A DNA stretch of 64,000 nucleotides. Origin: Allohahella sp002354735 (GTDB taxonomy: Bacteria; Pseudomonadota; Gammaproteobacteria; Pseudomonadales; Oleiphilaceae). The notes beneath the pieces are model-generated. The model did no database searches, was not told the DNA's origin, and was given only the letters and a program-made list of their open reading frames with translations. A program made the position numbers and the translations under genes. The DNA lies in the NCBI RefSeq assembly GCF_047946665.1, contig NZ_CP172312.1:3720001-3784000 (forward strand). Direction: 5' to 3'. Below, piece after piece: positions 17,823 through 25,830 of the stretch (positions are counted from its first letter, which is position 1; every line of letters starts with the position of its first letter).

Positions 17823-19109
17823 ATGAACGAGACAGTGCAGAACACCGTCAAAGGTTTTCTCCGTATCGGCCAGACTGTTAGTGTTTTGGCTTCTACCGGT
17901 ATCAGTTGGGTCGCAGGCGATCGTCCGCCGCCGCCGAGATTACTTCGTCAGACTTTCGAGCGACTTGGTTCGACCTATATCAAGCTCGGCCAGTTCATAG
18001 CGTCGTCTCCGACTTTTTTTCCGCCGGCCTATGTTGAAGAATTTCAGTTCTGTCTGGATCAGACAAGGCCGCTGCCATTCACGGTGATTCAGAGAATACT
18101 CGACGAACAGTTTGGTGATCGGCTATCGGAGGTGTTCGCTCACGTTGATCACGTGCCGCTCGCTTCCGCCTCTATAGCGCAGGTCCACGCCGCGAAGCTT
18201 GTGAACGGCGATGATGTCGTGATCAAGGTTCAGAAGCCAGGTGTCCGTAACATCCTGGTGACCGATCTCAATTTCCTTTACGCAGGCGCAAGGATTCTCG
18301 AGTTGCTTGCACCGAAGCTATCTTGGACGTCTCTCTCCGGAATAGTTGAAGAAATTCAGAAAACGATGGTCGAGGAATGCGACTTCTACAAGGAAGGCAA
18401 GAACCTCGATGAATTCAGAGCCTTTCTAAATGCCACCGGGAATACTGACGTTGTTGTGCCCAAGCACTATGAACATGCTTCTACCATGAAAGTGCTTACG
18501 ATGGAGCGTTTTTATGGTGTGCCACTGACAGATCTCGAGACCATACGAACGTACTGCAGTGATCCAGAACGGACACTGATCACCGCGATGAACGCCTGGT
18601 TCTCCAGTTTGACTCAATGTGATTTTTTCCACGCTGACGTGCATGCCGGTAACCTGATGGTCCTCCGTGATGGCAGAATCGGTTTCATTGATTTTGGCAT
18701 CGTGGGCAGGATCCCGAAGGGCGCATGGAAGGCAATCTCGGATTTCATTACCGCTATCATGATGATGAATTTCCATGAGATGGCCAGCGCGATGATTCGC
18801 ATTGGAGTCACTCACACTGAGGTCAATGTTGCTGACCTTGCCGGTGATATTCAGCGCCTGTACAAGAAAATGGATCGCATGGTTCCCAATGCTGATTCGC
18901 AGCAGATGTATACGGAAACGCTGAACGAGGCCGAAGAAATCAACACTATCCTGATGGATCTCGTGAAAACTGGTGAGTCACATGGCTTACATTTTCCCCG
19001 CGAGTTCGCACTGCTCATCAAGCAGTTCCTCTATTTCGACCGCTATATTCATCTACTCGCGCCTGACCTGGATATGTTCATGGACGAGCGCCTGAGCCTT
19101 GTGCAATAG
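17823..19109 (+). CDS. UbiB/ABC1 (AarF) family atypical kinase
   Basis: A 428-residue protein of the ABC1/UbiB/AarF family, whose members are atypical kinases/ATPases linked to ubiquinone biosynthesis and lipid handling. The diagnostic KxGQ motif is in YIKLGQF (K54 to Q57). An alanine-rich nucleotide loop ASASIAQVHAAK follows, then VIKVQKPGV with the ion-pair lysine, FFHADVHAGNL (catalytic-loop equivalent) and FIDFGIVG (DFG equivalent). Unlike classical UbiB there is no obvious C-terminal pair of membrane helices, so it may be a soluble paralogue. It sits 36 bases after dnaN and 62 bases before recF, interrupting the usually tight dnaN-recF junction. The substrate is unknown. Confidence 0.9.
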   Translation: MNETVQNTVKGFLRIGQTVSVLASTGISWVAGDRPPPPRLLRQTFERLGSTYIKLGQFIASSPTFFPPAYVEEFQFCLDQTRPLPFTVIQRILDEQFGDRLSEVFAHVDHVPLASASIAQVHAAKLVNGDDVVIKVQKPGVRNILVTDLNFLYAGARILELLAPKLSWTSLSGIVEEIQKTMVEECDFYKEGKNLDEFRAFLNATGNTDVVVPKHYEHASTMKVLTMERFYGVPLTDLETIRTYCSDPERTLITAMNAWFSSLTQCDFFHADVHAGNLMVLRDGRIGFIDFGIVGRIPKGAWKAISDFITAIMMMNFHEMASAMIRIGVTHTEVNVADLAGDIQRLYKKMDRMVPNADSQQMYTETLNEAEEINTILMDLVKTGESHGLHFPREFALLIKQFLYFDRYIHLLAPDLDMFMDERLSLVQ

Positions 19110-19171
19110 GGTCTCCTCATTCTGCGACCAGCTAATACCTCCCTCCCTGTGATGGACCGTTTCGGTTCATC

Positions 19172-20422
19172 ATGATTACTTCACTGCAGTTAAAAAACTT
19201 TCGCGCTGTTGACGACCTGGCTATTTCCTTTCCAGCATCGTCGAGCAGTGGAGACGATTCCACGGGCTTCCCTTCACCCACAGTTCTTTTCTTCGGCGCC
19301 AACGCTCAGGGTAAAACCACGCTCCTGGAGGGCTTGCACCTCTTACTCACTGGACGCTCTTTCCGCACCGGTATCCTCGACCAGCTCATCGGTCCAAAAG
19401 ATGAGGGGATGCTCGCTAGGGGCACGCTTTCTCTCGAAATCGGAAACGACCGGTCGGCGCACCACATCGGCATGCAAAAGCGGAAAAGGGCGAAACTACA
19501 GGCCTCGCTAGATGGCGCGCCCATCAAAAGCTCGATGGCATTAGCGCGTCTTCTGCCTGTTCAAGTAGTTGATCATCAGAGCCTCCAACTTGTGCTAGGT
19601 GAGCCCGGTGTTCGACGTCGATTTCTCGACTGGGGTGCGTTCCACGTGGAACATCAATACGGAACTCTGTTCAAGAAATGGCATTCCGCATTAACGCAGC
19701 GCAATGCGCTTCTCAAGATAGTGAAGCGTGGCAAGGAGCTTAATGGTGAACAGGAGCTTCGCGCCTGGACCGAGACCTACGCGACGTTGTCAGTGAAGGT
19801 CGCAAGGGTACGCGAGCGGTATTTTGCCATGTACAGTGCCTACCTTGGCGCTCAAAGCCCTGAGGGTTCGAGTCCCGCTTCAACGACGGCGACCCGAACA
19901 ATCGACTTGGGTACATCTGGACTAAAACACTGCAGCTTAACGCTTAAGCATGGCTTCGCCTTCGACGCCGATCTCCCTGACGCAGAGTTGGTGAAAATCT
20001 TTCTTGATGAACTTGCTGCGAAACGGGACGTTGAGGTTGTGCTAGGTCGCACACATTCTGGACCCCAACGAGCTGAGCTGGTGATGAACACAGATGGTCA
20101 GGTAGCGAAAGAGATCCTTTCTCGCGGTCAGTGCAAGCTACTCGCCGCTCTACTTTTGTTACATCAAGTGCGGCATTTGCGGCAATGCAGTCATGCAGCT
20201 CCCGCGATCGTGCTCGTGGACGATATCACCGCTGAGCTTGATAATGAACGTGCGGCAGACCTGCTTCAAAAACTTTCTTCTGCTTGCTCGCAGCTCTTCG
20301 TTACGGCCCTTGCAGCCGATCAGGGCGACTTACCTCCATTTTTAGCGGACCTGAACGATGCACCTTCTACCGCCACGTTCCACGTGGAACATGGCGGAGT
20401 TCGAGCAGTTACTAAGGCATAG
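19172..20422 (+). CDS. recF: DNA replication and repair protein RecF
   Basis: An SMC-like ATPase of 416 residues that helps load RecA at single-strand gaps with RecO and RecR. The start MITSLQLKNFRAVDDL is typical. Walker A GANAQGKTTLLEG is at about 42-54, the signature region SRGQCKLLAALLL is near 325-340, and Walker B is IVLVDDITAELD. It is longer than the usual 360-375 residues. The extra length includes a Ser/Asp-rich insert near residues 22-33, one around 225-240 (SPEGSSPASTTATR) and a C-terminal tail. Two parS-like 16-mers lie within the frame and are both read as FHVEH (residues 157-161 and 403-407); the second forms part of the tail. Confidence 0.95.
   Translation: MITSLQLKNFRAVDDLAISFPASSSSGDDSTGFPSPTVLFFGANAQGKTTLLEGLHLLLTGRSFRTGILDQLIGPKDEGMLARGTLSLEIGNDRSAHHIGMQKRKRAKLQASLDGAPIKSSMALARLLPVQVVDHQSLQLVLGEPGVRRRFLDWGAFHVEHQYGTLFKKWHSALTQRNALLKIVKRGKELNGEQELRAWTETYATLSVKVARVRERYFAMYSAYLGAQSPEGSSPASTTATRTIDLGTSGLKHCSLTLKHGFAFDADLPDAELVKIFLDELAAKRDVEVVLGRTHSGPQRAELVMNTDGQVAKEILSRGQCKLLAALLLLHQVRHLRQCSHAAPAIVLVDDITAELDNERAADLLQKLSSACSQLFVTALAADQGDLPPFLADLNDAPSTATFHVEHGGVRAVTKA
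19638..19653 (+). promoter_or_regulatory. parS: parS-like centromere site 1 (inside recF)
   Basis: CGTTCCACGTGGAACA, a 14-base perfect palindrome, one outer base from TGTTCCACGTGGAACA. It is read in frame as part of RecF FHVEH. It is the same 16-mer as site 2 and fits the ParB-binding consensus of Pseudomonas-type chromosomes. Confidence 0.8.
20376..20391 (+). promoter_or_regulatory. parS: parS-like centromere site 2 (end of recF)
   Basis: CGTTCCACGTGGAACA, identical to site 1, read again as FHVEH only ten codons before the RecF stop. Confidence 0.82.
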
Positions 20423-20589
20423 GGCCACTGTCCGGTCGCTAGAGGCGAAATTGCTGCGGTACACAGAGCTCCGGTAGAGGTTGAAACAGTTAAGTGGTGA
20501 ACGCTGATGCGCAGAAAGAGCGATTCTGAGAGCCGGCGCATTCAAAACAATTTTCGCTGTACAACGACCGAAGGGGCGCATGATTCGCA

Positions 20590-20605
20590 TGTTCCACGTG
20601 GAACC
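20590..20605 (+). promoter_or_regulatory. parS: parS-like centromere site 3
   Basis: TGTTCCACGTGGAACC, a 14-base perfect palindrome in the gap after recF. This form is known as a parS sequence in Pseudomonas. Confidence 0.85.
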
Positions 20606-20767
20606 TCTGATAGCGGCTCGCATTAATCAAGCCCTCCTGCGGTTATGCATCTGGCGAGGTTTGAGCGCAGCGGTGTGCAGGTAGCCTACGAAGTCTCCGC
20701 CCCCGCCGTGCCGTTTGGGCCGACAGATCCTAGGCGCAGCGTTAACTATCCCAACTTCTTGACCAGC

Positions 20768-20803
20768 GGACATATCGCTACCAGCCCCGCCAGCGATATG
20801 TCC
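20768..20803. repeat. 12-bp perfect inverted repeat (hairpin) in the recF-gyrB gap
   Basis: Arms GGACATATCGCT and AGCGATATGTCC flank a 12-base loop (ACCAGCCCCGCC). No T-run follows on either strand, so it is not a standard terminator. It could be a structured RNA, a protein-binding site or a relic of a mobile element. Confidence 0.6.
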
Positions 20804-21014
20804 CGCGGTAAACAGCAGTGGGCTAGTCTCGGAGTAAATCAAATTTTTAGTCCATGTTAGAGGCTATGGAATGCACTTCCGCTACAAGATCTTGATACTT
20901 CTCAGCGCCGGTAATTACAGATTCTATTGAGGGGCTGTGGTACCAGTCGGGCGGCGTCACGAGCGAAGAGCGTGGCGTGGCGTTGTTGTTGCACACGCCT
21001 AGTTAACCTCGGTC

Positions 21015-21051
21015 CAAGGGCTGGTTCAGCCTTATGCCGAACCAGCCCTTG
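21015..21051. repeat. 13-bp perfect inverted repeat (hairpin) in the recF-gyrB gap
   Basis: Arms CAAGGGCTGGTTC and GAACCAGCCCTTG flank an 11-base loop (AGCCTTATGCC). No T-run is present on either side. The sequence is unrelated to the hairpin at 20768. Confidence 0.6.
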
Positions 21052-21581
21052 ATGCAAAGGTCTAAACCACTTCTAAAATTATTAGTTCGGGTATCCAGTT
21101 TTCCCTTACGCAGCTGAGCTGAGTTGTCAGAATTGCACTGGCGCTGGTAACTGGCGGAGATGAGCGGTAACAAGTGCTCTCGTTCTGCATTCGCATCCCG
21201 CGAAACGCTTGACGTGATCCGGCGGGGAACATTAGCTGCCTCTGGCGTCGTAAGAAGCGTCCCTATCCAGATGGCTAGCCTGCGGCTGCAGCATCGAAGT
21301 GGTCTTGCTTTGGGGGGCAGTAGGTAGCCCATACACGGCACTTAGCCTCTTCTTCGCAATGAGTACCTTGGCCGCGGACGGATCCTATTAGCCAGCGCTT
21401 GAGCCTCCGGTTGGGCAGAGCGGCTTAGCTCCGCAATTAGGCAACAGTGCAGGGTTTTGATGCAACCGACTCCAGACCCGTTGCCAAAGCATCGGGTAAC
21501 GGTCGGCTATGGTCCGCGTCGCCGTTTCAAGTAGAATTTTCCTAGAGACCGTGTCGACGGAGATAACGCCTAAGCGGTGGA

Positions 21582-21597
21582 TGTTCCACGTGAAACA
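21582..21597 (+). promoter_or_regulatory. parS: parS-like centromere site 4
   Basis: TGTTCCACGTGAAACA, one base from the widely conserved parS TGTTTCACGTGAAACA, in the gap upstream of gyrB. Confidence 0.87.
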
Positions 21598-21664
21598 TAA
21601 CAGTGGATATTATAGAACCCGTAAGTCAGGTCCGAGAGCGGCTGGACGTGCCACACAAGCTGAT

Positions 21665-21680
21665 GGTTCCACGTGAAACA
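21665..21680 (+). promoter_or_regulatory. parS: parS-like centromere site 5
   Basis: GGTTCCACGTGAAACA, two bases from the parS consensus, 83 bases after site 4 (start to start). Confidence 0.8.
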
Positions 21681-21770
21681 TTAGGTGGGGGTGAACGACA
21701 CCTCACGATGCTCCGCGCGATCAGGCCTATCCAGTAGCCAGAATGAGGCGCTAAAACCACCACTTTCTTG

Positions 21771-21776
21771 TATAAT
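21771..21776 (+). promoter_or_regulatory. Candidate -10 element of the gyrB promoter
   Basis: A perfect TATAAT lies 32 bases before the gyrB ATG. No good -35 hexamer is seen at the usual distance (GCGCTA at 21748-21753). The leader would be about 25 bases and contains AAGGAA as the ribosome-binding site. Confidence 0.45.
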
Positions 21777-21807
21777 AAGATGATTCAAAAACCGCGTAAG
21801 GAATAGC

Positions 21808-24225
21808 ATGTCTCAGGGCGATTACAATTCATCAAGTATAAAAGTGCTCAAGGGTCTAGATGCAGTACGTAAGCGACCAGGTATGTATATCGGCGACACT
21901 GACGACGGATCCGGGCTTCACCACCTCGTTTTCGAAGTAGTCGATAACTCAATTGACGAGGCGCTTGCAGGGCACTGCTCAGAGATCCAGGTGAAGATTC
22001 ACGCCGATGAGTCGATCACAGTCACTGATGATGGACGCGGTATACCGGTAGATATACATGAGGAGACTGGCACTTCCGCTGCAGAAGTCATCATGACTGT
22101 TCTGCACGCGGGCGGAAAGTTTGATGATAATGCCTATAAAGTGAGTGGCGGCCTGCACGGGGTGGGCGTCTCTGTTGTCAACGCGCTGTCCGAGCATCTC
22201 AAGTTAACAGTGCGCAGAAATGGCAAGGTGCATCAACAGACCTACGTACACGGTGTCCCGCAGGCCGATCTGGCGATAGTCGGCGATACTGATCGCTCCG
22301 GCACCCAGGTGCACTTCAAGCCATCGGCTGAGACATTTACGAACATTATCTTCCACTACGATATTCTGGCGAAACGTATTCGAGAGCTGGCGTTTCTTAA
22401 CTCCGGAATACGTATCTCCCTTACTGACGAACGCTCCGGCAAGAGCGAAGACTTCTTCTACGAAGGTGGTCTCCGCGCCTTTGTGGAATACCTCAACCAG
22501 AACAAGACGCCACTGAACCGAGTATTCCACTTTATAAAAGAGCGCGAGGATGGCGTCACTGTTGAAGTGGCACTGCAGTGGAACGATACATTCCAGGAGA
22601 ATATCTACTGCTTCACGAACAACATACCCCAGCGTGACGGTGGTACCCACCTAGCCGGATTCCGTGGTGCACTCACCCGAAGCCTTAACCAGTACATCGA
22701 AAAGGAGTCTCTGTTACGGAAGAGCAAGGTTGCGACATCGGGCGATGACGCTCGCGAGGGTTTGACCGCCATCGTGTCTGTTAAAGTGCCTGATCCGAAG
22801 TTCAGCTCGCAGACTAAAGACAAACTTGTCTCTTCAGAGGTCAAGACTGCGGTAGAGCATGAGATGAACAATTTCTTCGCCGAATACCTGGCAGAGAACC
22901 CGAACGAAGCAAAGAGCATCGTCAACAAGATGATCGACGCGGCACGGGCGCGTGAAGCTGCGAGAAAAGCGCGGGAAATGACTCGTCGAAAAGGCGCGCT
23001 GGACATCGCGGGATTGCCCGGCAAGCTGGCCGACTGTCAGGAGAAGGACCCAAGCAAATCTGAACTTTTCATAGTGGAGGGTGACTCTGCTGGCGGATCT
23101 GCCAAGCAGGGGCGCGACCGAAAGACGCAGGCAATCCTCCCGTTGAAGGGTAAGATTCTTAACGTTGAGAAAGCCCGTTTCGACAAGATGCTCGCATCGG
23201 CTGAAGTAGGCACGCTCATCACTGCGCTGGGCTGCGGTATTGGTCGCGAAGAATTCGATATCAACAAACTGCGCTATCACAGCATCATCATCATGACTGA
23301 TGCTGATGTCGACGGCTCTCACATTCGAACACTTTTGCTGACCTTCTTTTTCAGGCAGATGCGAGAGATCGTCGAAGGTGGTCATATCTTTATCGCGATG
23401 CCACCGCTCTACAAAGTCAAAAAGGGCAAGCAGGAACAGTATCTGAAGGACGAAAAGGCGCTTGAGCAATATCTGCTCCAGTCCGCGCTCGACGGCACCA
23501 TGCTGTATGGCTCCGCAGATACGCCACCAATACAAGGTCCTGCGCTCGAGAAATTGGTCAACGAATTCAAGAAGGTTGAAACGCTTATAGAGCGCATGTC
23601 CAGGACCTATCCGAAAGACGTTCTCAAGCGACTGCTCGAAGTACCACGTATCGGTCAGCTGGAGTTCTCGGAACTGGCGCAGTCACAGAGCTGGTCGGAG
23701 CGCTTCGGCACGCTTTTGACGACAGGCACCGTAACTAACGGCACCTTGTACTCTGTCGACTCAATACTCAATCCAGAGACTCAGCTCTATACACAGCGGG
23801 TTACGCAGACACAGCATGGTATCGAAACCATCTACGATCTGAACGATGACTTCTTCCTCTCCTCCTCCTACGAGGCAATCGCCAACCTGGGCAGCCAACT
23901 AGATGGTTTGATTGAAGATGATGCTTACATTCAAAAAGGCGAAAAAAAGCAGCCGATCAACAGCTTCGAAGCGGCCATCCAATGGCTCATGCAGGAGGCT
24001 ATGAAAGGGCAGAGCATTCAGCGCTACAAGGGTCTTGGCGAGATGAATCCGGATCAGCTTTGGGAGACCACTATGGACCCGGAGAGCCGCCGCATGATGA
24101 AGGTGAGTATCGAGGACGCGATCGCAGCAGACCAGATTTTCACGACTTTAATGGGGGATGATGTTGAGCCGAGGCGAGCGTTCATTCAGACCAATGCATT
24201 GACGGTTACGAATCTGGATATCTAG
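21808..24225 (+). CDS. gyrB: DNA gyrase subunit B
   Basis: The ATPase subunit of DNA gyrase, 805 residues, which introduces negative supercoils together with GyrA. The GHKL ATPase domain has EVVDNSIDEALAGH and DDGRGIPVD, followed by GGLHGVGVSVVNALS. The TOPRIM domain has FIVEGDSAGGSAKQGRDR, PLKGKILNVEKA and the metal-binding DADVDGSHI. The C-terminal part carries the insert typical of gram-negative GyrB and ends with QRYKGLGEMNPDQLWETTMDP. It follows recF after the 1.4-kb parS-containing gap and is followed by a strong terminator. Confidence 0.99.
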   Translation: MSQGDYNSSSIKVLKGLDAVRKRPGMYIGDTDDGSGLHHLVFEVVDNSIDEALAGHCSEIQVKIHADESITVTDDGRGIPVDIHEETGTSAAEVIMTVLHAGGKFDDNAYKVSGGLHGVGVSVVNALSEHLKLTVRRNGKVHQQTYVHGVPQADLAIVGDTDRSGTQVHFKPSAETFTNIIFHYDILAKRIRELAFLNSGIRISLTDERSGKSEDFFYEGGLRAFVEYLNQNKTPLNRVFHFIKEREDGVTVEVALQWNDTFQENIYCFTNNIPQRDGGTHLAGFRGALTRSLNQYIEKESLLRKSKVATSGDDAREGLTAIVSVKVPDPKFSSQTKDKLVSSEVKTAVEHEMNNFFAEYLAENPNEAKSIVNKMIDAARAREAARKAREMTRRKGALDIAGLPGKLADCQEKDPSKSELFIVEGDSAGGSAKQGRDRKTQAILPLKGKILNVEKARFDKMLASAEVGTLITALGCGIGREEFDINKLRYHSIIIMTDADVDGSHIRTLLLTFFFRQMREIVEGGHIFIAMPPLYKVKKGKQEQYLKDEKALEQYLLQSALDGTMLYGSADTPPIQGPALEKLVNEFKKVETLIERMSRTYPKDVLKRLLEVPRIGQLEFSELAQSQSWSERFGTLLTTGTVTNGTLYSVDSILNPETQLYTQRVTQTQHGIETIYDLNDDFFLSSSYEAIANLGSQLDGLIEDDAYIQKGEKKQPINSFEAAIQWLMQEAMKGQSIQRYKGLGEMNPDQLWETTMDPESRRMMKVSIEDAIAADQIFTTLMGDDVEPRRAFIQTNALTVTNLDI

Positions 24226-24252
24226 CCAGAACATTCCATCGCAGGACCTACC

Positions 24253-24280
24253 AAACCCGGCAATAAGCCGGGTTTTTTTT
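24253..24280 (+). terminator. Rho-independent terminator of gyrB
   Basis: A nine-base stem AAACCCGGC/GCCGGGTTT with an AATAA loop, running into eight T residues, 28 bases after the gyrB stop. Confidence 0.95.
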
Positions 24281-24428
24281 GACACAGCCAAGGCATAGTG
24301 TCGTATCAATCAGGAGTGACAGGAGCGCAAAGCGCTTGGTCCAAAACATGCTAAGTGTTTATAACCTACGGAATTTCGCTGATAAATTTCGATCGTCTTA
24401 ACGCCTGACCGGATAAATAAGGAAGCTT

Positions 24429-25772
24429 ATGAACCATACAGACTCGCGGCGCAGTAGTGCTCACCTAAACAGTCTTCGCGCCGATGCACAGGCTCACCCG
24501 CGCAAGCCGATGCTTGAGCTTCGGCCATTAGCGTATGCTTCACCCTTCATAGCGCTTTTAGCTGGCACCATGGTCAGCACTCAAGCCTCCGCAGCTGGTT
24601 TCCAGCTGAGCGAGCACAGTGCACGAGGGCTGGGACGAGCCAATGCTGGTGAAGCCGCCATAGCAGATACGGCGGCTGTGCTCGCGCGCAATACAGCAGG
24701 TATGACACGCCTCAAGGGTACACATGTTACTGGCGTGCTCTCTTTCATCGACCTCGAAGTTGAGGCCGACGGCACCACGACGACCGCCACGGGGATCACC
24801 CTTCCCGCAAATGACGAGAATGCTGCACCAAATGCCTTCGTGCCGGCCTTCTATTCCAGCTACCAACTTGATGAGAAGCTCTTTGTAGGATTTGCAGTGT
24901 TTAGTAATTTCGGTCTGAAAACCGATTATGACGATAGATTTGCGGGTCTGGATGTAGCGGATGAGGCGTCAGTTGAGACGATCAATATTACGCCGTCTAT
25001 CGCCTATAAGGTGACTGACCAACTAAGTCTTGGCGCGGGTGTGGACTATGTGCTGGCCGATGCAAAGCTCAGCACAAGTGCTCCGCAGTTCATAGCGCCG
25101 GGCACGCCAGCACTCCTAGACCTGGAAGGTGATGGTGATGATGTCGGCTACCACGTCAGTGCGCTGTTCGAACTTTCCCCGCAAACGCGCTTCGGTCTGC
25201 AGTATCGATCGAGCCTCGATATCGATATTGAAGGTGATGCCGAATTCCGCTTTCCGGTGCCTGTCGATGCCGATGGCTCACTCGAACTCAACCTTCCGGA
25301 TATGGTCGAGCTATCGGCCTACCACGAGATCGACAGCGCCTGGGCGGTTCATGGCAGTGTGAATTTCACAAACTGGGAGCGCTTCGACTCGTTGATAGCC
25401 GATATTGAGGGTGATCCGCGAAGTCCTATAACGCTCAAGGAAGAGAACTGGGACGGCAACTTACGCTACGCGATTGGTGTAACTCACAGCCTCAATGAGC
25501 AGCTTGTTCTCAGAGGTGGTCTGGCACTCGACAAATCACCCGTCGCCAGAGAGAACAGGACCTTGTCGATTCCCGATAGCGATCGCTTGTGGTTTTCAGC
25601 GGGTGCAAGCTATCTGGTTAGCGAGAACCTGTCTGTGGATTTCGGCATAGCACGTCTGGAAGGCGAGTCAGTGGAGGTCGTCGAGACCTCTGAGGGCATT
25701 GGGAATACTGTGGTGGCGGATGTTGAAGGCAGTGCGACAATCGCAAGTCTTCAGGTCAACTCGAGCTTCTAG
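24429..25772 (+). CDS. FadL/OmpP1-type outer-membrane transport porin
   Basis: A 447-residue outer-membrane beta-barrel of the FadL family, which passes long-chain fatty acids or other hydrophobic compounds through a lateral gate. After a long leader (about 55 residues, cleavage near QASA-AGFQ) the mature protein starts GFQLSEHSARGLGRANAGEAA, the plug signature of FadL. An NTAGM-type motif follows, then alternating strands ending in the aromatic C-terminus NSSF. The ATG at 24429 has AAGGAAG just upstream; a later ATG at 24510 would give a more usual leader but has no ribosome-binding site. It stands alone between gyrB and the convergent glyS. The substrate cannot be told from sequence. Confidence 0.92.
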   Translation: MNHTDSRRSSAHLNSLRADAQAHPRKPMLELRPLAYASPFIALLAGTMVSTQASAAGFQLSEHSARGLGRANAGEAAIADTAAVLARNTAGMTRLKGTHVTGVLSFIDLEVEADGTTTTATGITLPANDENAAPNAFVPAFYSSYQLDEKLFVGFAVFSNFGLKTDYDDRFAGLDVADEASVETINITPSIAYKVTDQLSLGAGVDYVLADAKLSTSAPQFIAPGTPALLDLEGDGDDVGYHVSALFELSPQTRFGLQYRSSLDIDIEGDAEFRFPVPVDADGSLELNLPDMVELSAYHEIDSAWAVHGSVNFTNWERFDSLIADIEGDPRSPITLKEENWDGNLRYAIGVTHSLNEQLVLRGGLALDKSPVARENRTLSIPDSDRLWFSAGASYLVSENLSVDFGIARLEGESVEVVETSEGIGNTVVADVEGSATIASLQVNSSF

Positions 25773-25795
25773 AACTTTAAGCGCGGAAGAGGCGC

Positions 25796-25824
25796 GGCTG
25801 CCAGAGGGTTATCCTCCGGCAGCC
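25796..25824. terminator. Hairpin between fadL-like gene and glyS (probably bidirectional terminator)
   Basis: Outer arms GGCTGCC (25796-25802) and GGCAGCC (25818-25824) enclose an inner AGG/CCT-type stem. The hairpin lies 23 bases after the porin stop and a few bases from the glyS stop on the other strand. The T-run is weak, so its function in ending both transcripts is inferred from position. Confidence 0.55.
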
Positions 25825-25830
25825 TCTAAC

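Larger units (their letters stand above)
20423..21807. other. Gene-free 1.4-kb stretch between recF and gyrB with parS sites and hairpins
   Basis: No convincing gene is seen in these 1385 bases. They hold three parS-like sites (20590, 21582, 21665), two long perfect hairpins (20768-20803 and 21015-21051) and the gyrB promoter. Between the hairpins, on the minus strand, a 49-codon frame (20847-20996, GTG start) reads out as PPDWYHSPSIES and VAEVHSIASNMD. I do not recognise it, and it could be a remnant or chance. The base composition is less biased than in the neighbouring genes, as expected of decayed or non-coding DNA. Confidence 0.7.

Noticed and set aside
20627..20860. Overlapping 71-codon frames on both strands of the recF-gyrB gap
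   Set aside because: Both pass through the 12-bp hairpin, and neither resembles a known family; an insertion-sequence remnant was considered but no transposase motif or terminal repeat was found.
20768..21051. The two hairpins as integron attC sites flanking a cassette
   Set aside because: The stems are perfect, without the extrahelical bases of attC; the outer RYYYAAC/GTTRRRY core sites are not present, and no integrase gene is in the window.
21003..21341. A 112-codon minus-strand open frame in the recF-gyrB gap
   Set aside because: Its end runs through a perfect hairpin and its residues show no protein-like pattern; no ribosome-binding site.
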